From: Herbiconiux sp.
GTDB lineage: Bacteria > Actinomycetota > Actinomycetes > Actinomycetales > Microbacteriaceae
Direction of reading: 5' to 3'
Assembly (NCBI RefSeq): GCF_004297105.1
Contig: NZ_SCVE01000017.1
Location: forward strand, 1-64,000
DNA length: 64,000 bases
Both the position numbers and the translations under genes were made by a program. The notes under the pieces were generated by a model. The model was given only the letters and a program-made list of their open reading frames with translations. It was not told the origin of the DNA and searched no databases. Position 1 is the stretch's first letter. The number at the start of each line of letters is the position of its first letter. Positions 9,201 to 18,861 of the stretch are shown piece by piece.

Positions 9201-9812
9201 GTGCTCGAGGACGAGGCGGTGCCGGTCGACGTCGACTCCAGCGAGGTGATGTTCGACGGCTACGTGTGGGATGTGCGGCGCGAGTCGTTCGCCTACGGCG
9301 GGTCGACATTGCGGCGCGACTTCGTCGACCACCCGGGCGCCGTGGCCGTGTTCGCGATGGACGACGACGACCGCGTTCTGCTGATCAAGCAGTATCGTCA
9401 TCCGGTGCGCCGTCGTGAGTGGGAACCACCGGCGGGACTGCTCGACATGGAGGCCGAATCGCCCCTCGAGGCCGCGAAGCGCGAGCTGGCCGAGGAGGTG
9501 GACCTCGAGGCGGATGACTGGGCGGTGCTGAGCGACTACCTCACGACCCCGGGCGGCAACAACGAGGCCATCCGCATCTACCTCGCCCGAGGGGTGCGCG
9601 CCACCGGGTCGACCTTCGACCGCGAGGGCGAGGAGGCCGACATGGAGTCGCGCTGGGTGCCGCTCGACGAGATCGTGGATGCGGTGCTCGCCAGCCGGGT
9701 GCAGAACCCGTCGCTCGTGATCGGAGCGCTGGCCGCTCACGTCTCGCGTGCGCGAGGGTGGACGACGCTGCGCGCCGCCGACGATCCGTGGCCGGCCCAC
9801 CCGAACGGATGA
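9201..9812 (+). CDS. Nudix hydrolase, ADP-ribose pyrophosphatase type
   Basis: This 203-residue protein very likely hydrolyses ADP-ribose to AMP and ribose-5-phosphate. The Nudix helix reads PAGLLDMEAESPLEAAKREL followed by AEEVDL (about residues 79-104), with the REL-x-EE metal ligands intact. One extra residue separates the first Gly from the Glu; I recall the same spacing in mycobacterial ADP-ribose pyrophosphatase (Rv1700). The usual Gly near the motif end is Asp. GTG 9201 lies one base after the pyrG stop. The stop overlaps xerD by ATGA. Position after pyrG and before xerD is the conserved actinobacterial one. Confidence 0.88.
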   Translation: MLEDEAVPVDVDSSEVMFDGYVWDVRRESFAYGGSTLRRDFVDHPGAVAVFAMDDDDRVLLIKQYRHPVRRREWEPPAGLLDMEAESPLEAAKRELAEEVDLEADDWAVLSDYLTTPGGNNEAIRIYLARGVRATGSTFDREGEEADMESRWVPLDEIVDAVLASRVQNPSLVIGALAAHVSRARGWTTLRAADDPWPAHPNG

Positions 9813-10789
9813 CCGAGCCACCGGTGGTGGCCGCGGGGACGCCAGAGGGCGACTCCGAGCAGGGTGGCGCGGTCGCCGCTCCGGATGCGCTCTCCCGCAC
9901 CATCGACGGCTTCCTGCGCCACATCACCGTGGAGCGAGGGCTCGCCGCGAACACCGTGGCGGCCTACCGGCGCGATCTGCGGCGCTACTCGACGTGGCTG
10001 CGGGAGCGGGGGATCACGGATGCGGCGGCCGTGAGCGAGGCCGATATCAGCGGTTTCACGCAGGCGGCTCGGGCTGCCGGGGACACGAGCCTCTCGGCGT
10101 CGTCGATCGCGCGCATCCTGTCGACCGTGCGGAGCTTTCACCGGTACCTCGCCGAGGAGGGGCTCGTCGACACGGATGCCGCTCGCGAGGTGAAGCCGCC
10201 GAAACTCGGGTTGAGGCTGCCCAAGGCGATCTCGATCGGCGAGATGGAGAGGCTGCTGACCTCGACCGGGGGCGAGGAGCCGATCGCGCTGCGCGACCGT
10301 GCGCTGCTCGAGATGCTCTACGCCACGGGCGCGCGCATCTCGGAGCTCGTGGGGCTGAACGTCGACGACGTGCAGGACGGCGACATGATCCGGGTGACGG
10401 GAAAGGGCAGCAAGCAGCGCATCGTGCCCGTGGGAAGCTACGCGCGCACGGCGCTCGACGCCTACCTCGTGCGGGTGAGGCCGTTGTTCTCCGCGCGGGG
10501 GCGGGCGACGCCGGCGCTGTTCCTCGGCAGCCGGGGGCAGCGGCTCAGCAGGCAGGGCGCGTGGCTCGTGATCCAGGCCGCGGTCGAGCGCGCGGGGCTC
10601 ACGACGCACATCTCGCCGCACACCTTCCGGCATTCCTTCGCCACCCATCTGCTTCAGGGCGGCGCCGACGTGCGGGTCGTGCAGGATCTACTCGGCCATT
10701 CGTCGGTGGCCACCACGCAGCTCTACACGCACGTGACCGCCGACGCCCTCATCGACGTCTACCAGACGGCGCACCCCCGAGCCCGCTGA
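9809..10789 (+). CDS. xerD: Site-specific tyrosine recombinase XerD
   Basis: This 326-residue tyrosine recombinase, with its XerC partner, resolves chromosome dimers at dif. The SAM-like DNA-binding N-domain is at about residues 35-115 (FLRHITVERGLAANTVAAYR). The catalytic domain carries Arg in YATGARISEL (near 175), Lys in GKGSKQR, HxxR in HTFRHSFATH (near 270) and the nucleophile Tyr306 in TTQLYTHVT. All catalytic residues are present. The first 30 residues are an extra low-complexity tail. ATG 9809 overlaps the Nudix stop (ATGA), so the two are translationally coupled. Confidence 0.95.
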   Translation: MTEPPVVAAGTPEGDSEQGGAVAAPDALSRTIDGFLRHITVERGLAANTVAAYRRDLRRYSTWLRERGITDAAAVSEADISGFTQAARAAGDTSLSASSIARILSTVRSFHRYLAEEGLVDTDAAREVKPPKLGLRLPKAISIGEMERLLTSTGGEEPIALRDRALLEMLYATGARISELVGLNVDDVQDGDMIRVTGKGSKQRIVPVGSYARTALDAYLVRVRPLFSARGRATPALFLGSRGQRLSRQGAWLVIQAAVERAGLTTHISPHTFRHSFATHLLQGGADVRVVQDLLGHSSVATTQLYTHVTADALIDVYQTAHPRAR

Positions 10790-10807
10790 ATCACCGTGTG
10801 ACATCGC

Positions 10808-10835
10808 TGTGAGCCCGCCGTACGGCCGGTACAAT
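10808..10835 (+). promoter_or_regulatory. Promoter for the parA-scpAB operon
   Basis: TACAAT at 10830-10835 is a near-consensus -10 element and TGTGAG at 10808-10813 is a weak -35 at 16-base spacing. It lies about 45 bases before the parA start and after the xerD stop. It explains why the parA start is taken at 10881 rather than the in-frame GTG at 10809, which would precede the promoter. Confidence 0.6.
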
Positions 10836-10880
10836 CAATCAGGTTCGCCGGGATGGCGACCAGGAACGAGGAGTGCTTCG

Positions 10881-11786
10881 GTGCCGACCAAGGACACGAG
10901 AACGGCGAAGAAGAACGTGGCTGAGGAATTGGCCGGGATCGACGTGCCGAAGAACGGTCCCACGGGCCGGCCCCTCCGCGAGTTCCCCGAGCCGGCACCC
11001 TTGAAGTCGCACGGGCCGGCGCGCATCATCTCCCTCTGCAATCAGAAGGGCGGCGTGGGCAAGACCACGACCAGCGTGAACGTGGGTGCGGCGCTCGCCG
11101 AGTACGGCCGCCGCGTGCTCGCCATCGACTTCGACCCGCAAGGCGCCCTCTCGGCCGGACTCGGCGTGCTCACCCACGACGCGCCCACGATCTACGACCT
11201 GCTGATCGGCTCGATCAAGGATCCGGCGGAGGCCATCCAGCACACGAGCACGCCCGGCCTCGACATCATCCCCGCGAACATCGACCTCTCGGCCGCCGAG
11301 GTGCACCTCGTGAGCGAGGTGGCCCGTGAGTCGATCCTCGCGCGGGTGCTCCGCAAGGTGAGCGACGACTACGACGTCATCCTGATCGACTGCCAGCCGT
11401 CGCTCGGCCTCCTCACCGTGAACGCGCTCACCGCCAGCCACGGCGTGCTGATCCCGCTCGAGTGCGAGTACTTCGCGCTGCGCGGAGTGGCGCTGCTCGT
11501 CGAGACGATCGACAAGGTGCGCGACCGGCTCAACCCGGCGCTGGTGCTCGACGGCATCCTGGCCACCATGTACGACCCGCGCACGCTGCACTCGCGTGAG
11601 GTGCTCGAGCGCGTGGTGGACACCTTCGGCGACAAGGTCTTCGAGACCGTGATCGGGCGTACCGTGAAGTTCCCGGATGCGACCGTGGCCGGCAAGCCGA
11701 TCACGCAGTTCGCCCCCGAGCACTCGTCGGCCAAGGCGTACAAGCAGCTGGCCAGAGAACTGGTCGCCCGTGGCGCGATCGCCTGA
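10881..11786 (+). CDS. parA: ParA/Soj-family ATPase linked to scpAB
   Basis: This 301-residue protein is a deviant Walker-type ATPase of the ParA/MinD superfamily. The deviant P-loop is KGGVGKTTT (near residue 54), motif A-prime is DFDPQGALSAGLG (near 80) and Walker B is VILIDCQPSLGLLT (near 168). About 45 residues of basic tail precede the core. There is no parB or parS beside it. The gene is coupled to scpA and scpB, matching the Rv1708-Rv1710 arrangement, so it is a chromosomal Soj-like paralogue rather than a plasmid partition gene. GTG 10881 has GAGGAG upstream (10868-10873). Its stop overlaps scpA by 17 bases. Confidence 0.9.
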   Translation: MPTKDTRTAKKNVAEELAGIDVPKNGPTGRPLREFPEPAPLKSHGPARIISLCNQKGGVGKTTTSVNVGAALAEYGRRVLAIDFDPQGALSAGLGVLTHDAPTIYDLLIGSIKDPAEAIQHTSTPGLDIIPANIDLSAAEVHLVSEVARESILARVLRKVSDDYDVILIDCQPSLGLLTVNALTASHGVLIPLECEYFALRGVALLVETIDKVRDRLNPALVLDGILATMYDPRTLHSREVLERVVDTFGDKVFETVIGRTVKFPDATVAGKPITQFAPEHSSAKAYKQLARELVARGAIA

Positions 11787-12621
11787 GCCCGACCTCGTCG
11801 CGGTCACGGCCGAGGGCGGCGAGACCGCACCCGGCTTCTCGCTGAGCCTCGACAACTTCGAGGGACCGTTCGACCTGCTGCTCTCGCTCATCACGAAGCA
11901 CGAGCTCGACATCACCGACATCTCGCTCAGCCGGGTGACGGATGAGTTCATCGGCTACCTCAAGGGGCTCGACTCGGCCGAGGAGCTCGACCGGGCATCC
12001 GAGTTCCTCGTGGTGGCGGCGACCTTGCTCGACCTCAAGATCGTGGGGCTGCTGCCCCAGGGTGAACTGGTCGACGCCGAGGATGTCGCCCTGCTCGAAG
12101 CCCGTGACCTGCTGTTCGCGCGACTGCTGCAGTACCGCGCCTTCAAAGAGGTGTCGGCCTGGCTCGCCTCGCGCTTCGACGAGGAGTCGACCCGGCGGCC
12201 CCGCTCGGTGCGGCTCGAGGAGAAGTACCGGCAGCGCACACCGGAGCTGGTGTGGACACTGACGCCACACGACTTCGCGGCGCTCGCCGCCTTCGCGCTG
12301 GCGCCGCGGGAACTGCCCGTGGTGGGGCTGGAGCATCTGCACGCACCGCTCGTGAGCATCCGGGAGCAGGCGGCTCACGTGGTGACCGTGCTGAGGTCGG
12401 CGGCCGCGGCGGGCACTCCGGTGACCTTCCGGCAGCTCATCGCGGGGATCGCGGAGAAGGGTGTGGTGATCGCACGCTTTCTCGCCGTGCTCGAGCTGTA
12501 TCGGCACGCGTCGATCTCGTTCGAGCAGCTGGAGCCGCTGGGAGAGCTCAGCCTCGCGTGGACTGCGGAGCACTGGAGCGAAGAGCAGCTTTCGAGTCTT
12601 GGAGCGGATTATGACAACTGA
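11770..12621 (+). CDS. scpA: Segregation and condensation protein ScpA (kleisin)
   Basis: This 283-residue kleisin bridges SMC heads together with ScpB in the bacterial condensin. The family signature FEGPFDLLLSLITKHELDITDISL sits at about residues 27-50, and the C-terminal winged-helix region VTFRQLIAGIAEKGVVIARFLAVLEL near residues 220-245. The GTG at 11770 lies inside parA (17-base overlap). The 3' end overlaps scpB by 11 bases. This suggests tight stoichiometric translation of parA-scpA-scpB. Confidence 0.94.
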   Translation: MARSPEPDLVAVTAEGGETAPGFSLSLDNFEGPFDLLLSLITKHELDITDISLSRVTDEFIGYLKGLDSAEELDRASEFLVVAATLLDLKIVGLLPQGELVDAEDVALLEARDLLFARLLQYRAFKEVSAWLASRFDEESTRRPRSVRLEEKYRQRTPELVWTLTPHDFAALAAFALAPRELPVVGLEHLHAPLVSIREQAAHVVTVLRSAAAAGTPVTFRQLIAGIAEKGVVIARFLAVLELYRHASISFEQLEPLGELSLAWTAEHWSEEQLSSLGADYDN

Positions 12622-13222
12622 AGCAGAGACGGATGCCCCTCCGATGGAGCACGCATCGACGATGAACGTCGACCGCGCGCTCGAGGCGATCTTCATGATC
12701 GCGGACGAGCCGCAGAGCCTCGTGGCCCTCGCCACCGCGCTGGGGCGCCCCGTCGCCGTGGTGCGGCAGGGCATCGAGCGTCTGGTGGAGGACTACGACG
12801 GCGTGGCATCCGGGAGTGTGCGGCGCGGCTTCGAGCTGCGCGAGGTGGCCGGCGGATGGCGCCTGTACGTGCGCGGCGAGTGGGACGAGCTGGTGCGCGA
12901 CTTCGTGCTCACCCAGAACCCCTCGAAGCTCTCGCAGGCGGCTCTCGAGACGCTCTCGGTGATCGCCTACAAGCAGCCGATCTCGCGCGGTGCCGTGGCG
13001 AGCATCCGTGCGGTGAACGTGGACTCGGTGGTGCGCACGCTGCTCAGCCGCGGGCTCATCACGGAGGTGTCGACGCAGGCGGAGACCGGCGCCATCCTCT
13101 ACGGCACCACCGACATGCTGCTCACCCAGCTCGGCATCAACTCGCTCGACGAGCTGCCGAAGATCTCTCCGCTGCTCGAAGACGGTAGCGACGGATTCGA
13201 CGAGATAGGAACCACCCGATGA
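12611..13222 (+). CDS. scpB: Segregation and condensation protein ScpB
   Basis: This 203-residue winged-helix protein binds ScpA in the SMC complex. It shows the ScpB pattern: an N-terminal winged helix (about residues 15-85, with GFELREVAGGWRLYVRG) and a second one with LSQAALETLSVIAYKQPISR (about residues 103-122). The VNVDSVVRTLLSRGLI segment follows. ATG 12611 is preferred to TTG 12599 because GGAG at 12601-12604 is correctly spaced. The stop overlaps rluB by ATGA. Confidence 0.94.
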   Translation: MTTEAETDAPPMEHASTMNVDRALEAIFMIADEPQSLVALATALGRPVAVVRQGIERLVEDYDGVASGSVRRGFELREVAGGWRLYVRGEWDELVRDFVLTQNPSKLSQAALETLSVIAYKQPISRGAVASIRAVNVDSVVRTLLSRGLITEVSTQAETGAILYGTTDMLLTQLGINSLDELPKISPLLEDGSDGFDEIGTTR

Positions 13223-14079
13223 CCCCTTTCGAGATCCCGCCGTGGGACGACGCTGACAAATCGAACTCCGGCGAGCCGCAGGGCATCCGCCTGCAGAAGG
13301 TGATGGCCGCCGCCGGCGTGGCCTCGCGCCGCGTCTCCGAGCAGTTGATCGAGGCCGGGCGCGTGGAGGTGAATGGCGAGGTCGTGACCGAGCTCGGCCG
13401 GCGCATCGATCCCGAGACCGACCTCGTGTCGGTCGACGGCACGGCGGTTCAGCTCGATCCCGGCAAGCGCTACGTGATGCTCAACAAGCCCGTGGGCATC
13501 GTGAGCTCCCTGGCCGACCAGTACGGCCGGCCCGATCTGCGCCGCTACACCGAGCAGTACGAGGAGCGGCTCTTCAACGTGGGGCGGCTCGATGCCGAGA
13601 CGAGCGGGCTGCTCATCCTCACCAACGACGGCGACCTCGCGCACGTGCTCGCGCATCCGTCGTTCGGGGTGCTGAAGACCTACATCGCGAAGGTCGAGGG
13701 GCGCGTGTCGCCGCAGACCATCTCGACCCTCACCAAGGGGATCGAGCTCGAAGACGGGCCGATCGCCGCCGACAAGGCGCGCCTGCTCGACGTGGAGCGC
13801 GAGACCTCGATCGTGGAGATCACGCTGCACTCGGGCCGCAACCGCATCGTGCGGCGCATGCTCGACGAGGTGGGTCACCCTGTGATCGATCTCGTGCGGC
13901 GGTCGTTCGGGCCACTCAACCTCGGCACCCTCAAAGCGGGCGGCCTGCGCGACTTGACTAAGGTTGAACTCGGTCAATTGCTGACGCTGTCGCGCGATGC
14001 GACGCCCGCCCCGGGAGCTGAGCCGTCGGGCGAGCCAGGAGACGAGCCGGGCGCCGACCCGGCCGAAGACGAGGAGTGA
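13219..14079 (+). CDS. rluB: 23S/16S rRNA pseudouridine synthase, RsuA/RluB family
   Basis: This 286-residue enzyme has an N-terminal S4 domain (about residues 22-70, [16 protein letters not shown]) and a RsuA-type catalytic domain. The catalytic Asp lies in [18 protein letters not shown] (near residue 127). [16 protein letters not shown] lies near residue 210. The C-terminal 25 residues are an acidic, Pro/Gly-rich tail. Assignment to RluB rather than RsuA rests on its place after scpB, which is conserved in Gram-positives. It overlaps scpB upstream and tyrA downstream by 4 bases each. Confidence 0.9.
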   Translation: MTPFEIPPWDDADKSNSGEPQGIRLQKVMAAAGVASRRVSEQLIEAGRVEVNGEVVTELGRRIDPETDLVSVDGTAVQLDPGKRYVMLNKPVGIVSSLADQYGRPDLRRYTEQYEERLFNVGRLDAETSGLLILTNDGDLAHVLAHPSFGVLKTYIAKVEGRVSPQTISTLTKGIELEDGPIAADKARLLDVERETSIVEITLHSGRNRIVRRMLDEVGHPVIDLVRRSFGPLNLGTLKAGGLRDLTKVELGQLLTLSRDATPAPGAEPSGEPGDEPGADPAEDEE

Positions 14080-15164
14080 GCGTGGGGGAGAGCCGCCTGA
14101 CGGGCCCGGTGCGCGTGGTCGGCGTCGGCCTTCTCGGCACCAGCATCGCGTTGGGGCTGCGAGCCCGCGGTGTCGACGTCATCCTCTCCGACGCCTCGCC
14201 CACCAATGTGTCGATCGCCATCGACTACGGTGCCGGGCGCTGGGCGGGCGACGCCGACGAGCCGCAGCTGATCGTGGTGTGTGTGCCGCCGGATGTCACG
14301 GCCGACGTGATCGTGCGCGAGCTCTCCGCCTACCCGCGAGCGGTGGTGACGGATGTCGCGAGCGTGAAGAAGCCCGTGCTCGACGCCGTCGTGGCCGGCG
14401 GAGGCGACGTCACCCGCTATGTGGGGTCGCATCCGCTCGCCGGTCGGGAGAAGGGCGGCCCGATGTCGGGCCGTGCCGACCTCTTCGTGGGGCGGCCATG
14501 GGTGGTGGCCGGGCACTCCGGCATCTCGTACCAGACGGCCGCGGCCGTCGACGACCTCATCCTCGATCTCGGCGCGACGCTCGTGGAGATGACCGCGGAG
14601 GAGCACGACTCGAGCGTGGCTCTCGTGTCGCACGTGCCCCAGGTGATCTCGACGCTCATGGCCCGACGGCTGACGGATGCGCCCGAGTCCGCCGTGGGGC
14701 TCGCCGGCGGCGGCCTGCGCGATGTGACGCGCATCGCGGCGAGCGATCCGGCGCTCTGGGTGCAGATCCTCGGGGCCAACGCCGCGCCCGTCGCCTCCGT
14801 GCTGAAGGACTTCCGCGCCGACCTCGACGACTTCATCGCGGCCCTCGACGAACCGGCCGCACCCGGATCTCGCCGCGCGATCGCCGAGGAGCTGAGCGGC
14901 GGCAACGCCGGAGTCGCCCGCATCCCGGGCAAGCACGGACAGGACAAGCGCTACACGCAGCTGGTGGTCATGGTCGACGACCGACCGGGCGAACTCGCCC
15001 GGCTGCTGGCCGAGATGGGGGAGGAGGGCGTGAACCTCGAAGACCTGCGTCTCGAGCACTCGCCCGGTGCCCAGATCGGCCTCGCCGAGATCGCCGTGCT
15101 GCCCGAGGTGGCCGAGAAGCTGGAGGCCGCGCTGGCGGCCCGTGGATGGAGAGTCGCCGGATGA
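14076..15164 (+). CDS. tyrA: Prephenate dehydrogenase with ACT domain
   Basis: This 362-residue NAD(P)-dependent enzyme takes prephenate to 4-hydroxyphenylpyruvate in tyrosine synthesis. The Rossmann motif is [16 protein letters not shown] (near residues 13-28). The catalytic His segment is [13 protein letters not shown] (near 117), and HVPQVIS lies near 185. A C-terminal ACT domain (about residues 290-350, [19 protein letters not shown]) suggests feedback control by an aromatic amino acid. GTG 14076 overlaps the rluB stop; GTG 14082 is an alternative. It ends in an ATGA overlap with cmk, an order frequent in actinobacteria. Confidence 0.9.
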   Translation: MSVGESRLTGPVRVVGVGLLGTSIALGLRARGVDVILSDASPTNVSIAIDYGAGRWAGDADEPQLIVVCVPPDVTADVIVRELSAYPRAVVTDVASVKKPVLDAVVAGGGDVTRYVGSHPLAGREKGGPMSGRADLFVGRPWVVAGHSGISYQTAAAVDDLILDLGATLVEMTAEEHDSSVALVSHVPQVISTLMARRLTDAPESAVGLAGGGLRDVTRIAASDPALWVQILGANAAPVASVLKDFRADLDDFIAALDEPAAPGSRRAIAEELSGGNAGVARIPGKHGQDKRYTQLVVMVDDRPGELARLLAEMGEEGVNLEDLRLEHSPGAQIGLAEIAVLPEVAEKLEAALAARGWRVAG

Positions 15165-15940
15165 ACGCCCCCGCAGATCAAGAACCCACCGCGATGGCGA
15201 AGGCCATGGCGGCGGCGAAGGCCGAGGCGGAGTCGGAGGGGCGTGCGCCTGCCGTGCCGATCGTGGTGGCGATCGACGGGCCGGCCGGCAGCGGCAAGTC
15301 GAGCGTGTCGCGGGCGGCGGCACGCGCCCTGGGCTTCGCCTACCTCGACACCGGGGCCGCCTACCGCGCCCTCTCGTGGGATCTGCTCGATCGTGGCGTG
15401 GATGCATCCGATTCCGCCGCCGTTCTCGCCGCGATCGACGACTTCGACTTCGGCATCGGAACCGACCCCGACGACTACTGGGTGGGAGTGGGCGAGGCCG
15501 ACGTCACGGAGGCCATCCGGGAGCCCCGTGTGACGGCCGTCGTGAGCCTGGTGGCCCGGGTGCCCGAGGTGCGCGAGTGGCTGAACGACCGGTTCCGCGG
15601 TGTGATGGCCACCACCCCGTTCCCGGGCATCGTGGCCGAGGGCCGGGACATCACCACCGTGGTGGCGCCCGGTGCTCCCGTGCGCATCCTGCTCACCGCC
15701 TCGGAAGAGGCTAGAATGGGCAGGCGTTCCAAGGAACTGACCGGTGAATCGGCTGCCGACGTCGGACAGGCACTCCGCTCGCGTGACAAGGCTGATTCCC
15801 GTGTGGTCGACTTCATGAACGCCGCAGACGGTGTTCTCACCGTCGACTCCACAGAACTCGACTTCGACCAGACCGTCGCCGCGGTGGTGGAGGTCGTCAC
15901 TTCACGAACTTCACGAACAGCGAGGACATCGCATGGCTGA
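15161..15940 (+). CDS. cmk: Cytidylate kinase
   Basis: This 259-residue kinase makes (d)CDP from (d)CMP. The P-loop [11 protein letters not shown] lies near residues 41-51, followed by [14 protein letters not shown]. The CMP-binding insert and the LID segment (RSKELTG near 190, RDKADSRV near 208) are present. About 33 extra N-terminal residues, Ala/Glu-rich, precede the core and may mean a later start, but no internal start with a better ribosome site is visible. The ATGA overlap with tyrA supports the annotated start. The 3' end overlaps der by 8 bases. Confidence 0.92.
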   Translation: MNAPADQEPTAMAKAMAAAKAEAESEGRAPAVPIVVAIDGPAGSGKSSVSRAAARALGFAYLDTGAAYRALSWDLLDRGVDASDSAAVLAAIDDFDFGIGTDPDDYWVGVGEADVTEAIREPRVTAVVSLVARVPEVREWLNDRFRGVMATTPFPGIVAEGRDITTVVAPGAPVRILLTASEEARMGRRSKELTGESAADVGQALRSRDKADSRVVDFMNAADGVLTVDSTELDFDQTVAAVVEVVTSRTSRTARTSHG

Positions 15941-17471
15941 CAGCCAAAATCCCACGGGCCGATCCGACAACGAGCCCGACGACTTCGACGCGCCCGACGA
16001 CGACCTCGCGGCGCGCCTCGCCGATGTGGATGAGGATCTCGCCGAGCAGCGCGCATCCACTCTGCGTTCCGGGCTCTCCGACTACGAGCTCGACGAGGGC
16101 GACCTCGACCTGCTCGAGCTCTCCGACGACTACCCCGACGGGGTGTTCTACATGCCGGCGCTGCCGGTGCTCGCAATCGTGGGCCGGCCGAACGTGGGCA
16201 AGTCCGCGCTCGTGAACCGAATCCTCGGCCGCCGTGAGGCCGTGGTGGAGGACAAGCCCGGCGTCACGCGCGACCGCGTCGCCTACAAGGCGGAGTGGGC
16301 CGGCCGCCGCTTCACCCTCGTCGACACGGGCGGGTGGGAGCCTGATGCCTCCGGTATCAACGCTGCCGTCGCCGCTCAGGCCGAGGTGGCGATCGACCTC
16401 GCCGACGTGGTGCTGTTCGTGGTCGACTCCAACGTGGGCGCCACCGCCACCGACGAGCACGTGGTGAAGCTGCTGCGCCGGGCGAATCGGCCCGTGTTCC
16501 TCGCCGCGAACAAGGTGGATGACGCGCGGCAGGAGCCCGCAGCATCCGCTCTCTGGTCGCTCGGTCTCGGCGAGCCCTACCCGGTCTCCGCCCTGCACGG
16601 GCGCGGCGTGGCCGACCTGCTCGACCTCATCATGCAGAAGATGCCCGAGGTGTCGAACGTCGCCAAGCAGGAAGTGGGCGGGCCTCGGCGCGTGGCTATC
16701 CTGGGTCGGCCGAACGTGGGCAAGTCGTCGCTGCTCAACAAGGCCGCGGGCGAGGAGCGCGTCGTCGTGAACGAGCTCGCGGGCACCACGCGCGACCCGG
16801 TCGACGAGCAGATCGAGCTGGGCGGCAAGGTGTGGACGTTCGTCGACACCGCCGGCATCCGCAAACGGGTGCATCTGTCGCAGGGCGCCGACTTCTACGC
16901 CTCGCTGCGCACGTCGGCCGCGCTCGAGAAGGCCGAAGTGGCCGTGGTGGTGCTGGATGTCACCGAGCCGATCTCCGTGCAAGACCTGCGCATCATCGAT
17001 CTCGTGCTCGAATCGGGCCGCGCGCTCGTGCTGGCCTTCAACAAGTGGGATCTGCTCGACGACGAGCGTCGTCGCTACCTCGAGCGGGAGATCGAACAGG
17101 ATCTCGCGCACGTCACGTGGGCGCCGCGCGTGAACATCTCGGCGCGCACCGGGCGGCACCTCGAGAAGCTGGTTCCGGCGCTCGAGCTGGCGCTGGATTC
17201 GTGGGATACGCGCATCCCCACCGGCAAGTTCAACGCGTTCCTGGCCGAGCTCACGGCGGCGCATCCGCACCCCGTGCGCGGTGGCAAGCAGCCGCGCATC
17301 CTGTTCGGAACGCAGGCGGCCTCTCGTCCGCCGACCTTCGTGCTGTTCACCACCGGGTTCCTCGACCCGGGCTACCGGCGCTACGTGCAGCGGCGGCTGC
17401 GCGAGATCTACGGCTTCGAAGGGTCACCGATCGTGGTCAACATGCGGGTGCGCGAGAAGCGCAAGCGCTGA
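15933..17471 (+). CDS. der: GTPase Der (EngA), ribosome assembly
   Basis: This 512-residue protein has two tandem Era-like GTPase domains and a C-terminal KH-like domain, as required for 50S subunit assembly. G1 motifs are [12 protein letters not shown] (near residue 84) and [12 protein letters not shown] (near 257). G3 motifs are DTGGW and DTAGI, and G4 motifs are NKVDD and NKWDL. About 75 acidic N-terminal residues precede the first G domain, longer than in E. coli but usual for actinobacteria. The start overlaps cmk by 8 bases and GAGGA at 15921-15925 is the ribosome site. Confidence 0.96.
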   Translation: MADSQNPTGRSDNEPDDFDAPDDDLAARLADVDEDLAEQRASTLRSGLSDYELDEGDLDLLELSDDYPDGVFYMPALPVLAIVGRPNVGKSALVNRILGRREAVVEDKPGVTRDRVAYKAEWAGRRFTLVDTGGWEPDASGINAAVAAQAEVAIDLADVVLFVVDSNVGATATDEHVVKLLRRANRPVFLAANKVDDARQEPAASALWSLGLGEPYPVSALHGRGVADLLDLIMQKMPEVSNVAKQEVGGPRRVAILGRPNVGKSSLLNKAAGEERVVVNELAGTTRDPVDEQIELGGKVWTFVDTAGIRKRVHLSQGADFYASLRTSAALEKAEVAVVVLDVTEPISVQDLRIIDLVLESGRALVLAFNKWDLLDDERRRYLEREIEQDLAHVTWAPRVNISARTGRHLEKLVPALELALDSWDTRIPTGKFNAFLAELTAAHPHPVRGGKQPRILFGTQAASRPPTFVLFTTGFLDPGYRRYVQRRLREIYGFEGSPIVVNMRVREKRKR

Positions 17472-17480
17472 CGAAGGGGC

Positions 17481-17513
17481 GGGGCGACCAGCCTTCGGGT
17501 TGCCGGCCGCCCC
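17481..17513. terminator. Possible bidirectional terminator between der and tetR
   Basis: GGGGCG and CGCCCC close an imperfect hairpin that has an inner AGCC-TTCG-GGTT stem with a stable UUCG loop. It lies between two converging genes. No T-run follows on either strand, so its strength is uncertain. Confidence 0.45.
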
Positions 17514-17531
17514 GCGTCTGCGTGCGCAGGG

Positions 17532-18194
17532 TCAGGCCTGCGACTCCGCCAGCCGGCGGGACTCGAGCCACGCCTCTGTGGTGCCGACGATGTCGGCGGC
17601 TGCGCGGTCTACATCGGTGGCGTTGCTCAATGCCCACTGTTCGAGCACGCCGACCGATCCTCCGGCGATGAACGCGGCGGCGGATTCGGGATCGACATCC
17701 TGGGCCAGACCGAATCGGCGCCAGTTCGCAACGGCGACATCCGCGTGACGGAGCAGGCGCTGGTGGAGTTCACGTCGGAAGCCGGCATCCACCCTCGTGC
17801 TGAACATCATGCGGTAGGCGCGGCGGTGCTCGAGGATGTGGGCGAGGATCGCGCGCACCGAGTCGTAGTAGGAGGCGGTGATGGCTTCGACCGATGCACT
17901 CTGCTGGCCCGCGTCGAGCTGGTCGAGGTCGGCCAGCTGATCGAGGATGCTGCCGAAGGAGTCTCCGGCGAACGCGTAGATGTCGGCGTAGTGACCGTAG
18001 AACGTGGTGCGATGCACGCCGGCTGTACGGCAGAGCTCGGAGATGCTGATCTCTGTGAGATCGTGCTCGTCGAGCAGTACGAAGAGGGCGGTCGTCAAGG
18101 CTTCGTGGGTTCTGGCCGCTCGGGGTTCGGTCAGATTGACGGACGCGCCCTGGCGCCGCGTGGGGGCGGCGGATAAGGCGGGTGACTGGGGCAT
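17532..18194 (-). CDS. TetR-family transcriptional regulator
   Basis: This 220-residue repressor has an N-terminal helix-turn-helix at about residues 30-75 (ISISELCRTAGVHRTTFYGHYADIYAFAGD) and a helical C-terminal domain resembling TetR_C groups. It stands alone: the nearest downstream gene (der) converges and nothing is divergent within 300 bases. Its target is therefore probably its own promoter or a distant gene. The start codon overlaps a palindrome (18191-18228) that is a likely autoregulatory site. On the minus strand CATAAT lies 5 bases before the ATG, compatible with a leaderless message. Confidence 0.85.
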   Translation of the reverse strand: MPQSPALSAAPTRRQGASVNLTEPRAARTHEALTTALFVLLDEHDLTEISISELCRTAGVHRTTFYGHYADIYAFAGDSFGSILDQLADLDQLDAGQQSASVEAITASYYDSVRAILAHILEHRRAYRMMFSTRVDAGFRRELHQRLLRHADVAVANWRRFGLAQDVDPESAAAFIAGGSVGVLEQWALSNATDVDRAAADIVGTTEAWLESRRLAESQA

Positions 18195-18228
18195 GCCTAA
18201 TTATGCATTGGTCACCATTAGGAAATGC
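18191..18228. promoter_or_regulatory. Palindromic operator at tetR start
   Basis: Inverted repeats GCAT-G-CCTAAT (18191-18201) and ATTAGG-AA-ATGC (18217-18228) flank a 15-base spacer and cover the start region of the tetR gene. Arms separated in this way are typical of sites for TetR-family autoregulation. This is an inference from symmetry and position. Confidence 0.5.
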
Positions 18229-18507
18229 CGAGTTTCGGGACTGTGAGTCCCAAACTTTTTTTCCGCTTTTTTCTCATCTTCGCGGGCGCGGTGGGTGAAA
18301 GGTGGGTGAGAGCGCTGCGGGGGCCGTTCGGGTCATCCCCGCAGCGCGTCTCTGCAGCGATTCTATGCATCTGCATCGAGCAGTTTCGGGCCTCGGACGA
18401 TTCCGTTACGGCACTGTGACGGAGCGCGCCCGCGTCAGCGAGAGCTCTCGGAAGGCGCTATCATGGACAAGTTGTCTGGAGCGGTTCGCTTCTCCGGATG
18501 ATGGCCA
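18229..18507. other. Gene-free spacer with one strong hairpin
   Basis: No credible coding frame is seen between tetR and tRNA-Pro. The spacer holds T-rich runs near 18255-18275. It also has a perfect 11-bp inverted repeat GCGCTGCGGGG (18312-18322) / CCCCGCAGCGC (18337-18347) with a 14-base loop. The hairpin has no T-tail, so it could be part of a small RNA or a structural element. Promoter hexamers for the tRNA could not be assigned with confidence. Confidence 0.4.
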
Positions 18508-18581
<74 letters not shown>

Positions 18582-18586
18582 CAGAA

Positions 18587-18630
18587 ATGCAGGAGGAGGG
18601 TCGCCCCGGTGGGCGGCCCTCCTCCTGCAT
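18587..18630 (+). terminator. Hairpin downstream of tRNA-Pro
   Basis: A perfect 14-bp stem ATGCAGGAGGAGGG / CCCTCCTCCTGCAT encloses an inner CCC/GGG stem, starting 6 bases after the tRNA. It lacks a T-run but is very stable and well placed to end the tRNA transcript. Confidence 0.7.
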
Positions 18631-18696
18631 TCATGGCGGAGTAGTAGGACACGAAGCTGCTCGTGGGCCCACGCCGCGCAGGGGCTCCGGCGCTGA

Positions 18697-18861
18697 ACGA
18701 CCGGCTGTATGGCCGCAATCGGACCAGGGGCACAAGTTACAGCGGGAACTATTCAAGGCCCAAGTCATTTTGGAGGCAGTGCCGGTGGCTACGGATTGCG
18801 GGCCGGATCCAGTGCAATGACTGGCGTCGACTATCGCTGGAGGCGGTTGAATAGCGCGTGA
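18697..18861 (+). pseudogene. Short coding remnant, unit 1 of accessory patch
   Basis: The frame is open from after a stop at 18694-18696 to TGA at 18859-18861. It reads as a Gly/Ser-rich peptide (GPSHFGGSAGGYGLRAGSS ending DYRWRRLNSA). An ATG at 18709 would give 50 residues but has no ribosome site. Its stop overlaps the GTG start of the next small membrane frame (GTGA), the usual sign of two once-coupled genes. I read it as the 3' end of a longer lost gene. No family is recognised. Confidence 0.4.

Noticed and set aside
10881-11786. Plasmid-type partition ATPase
   Set aside because: There is no parB or parS beside it, and it is coupled to scpA/scpB in the conserved chromosomal order.
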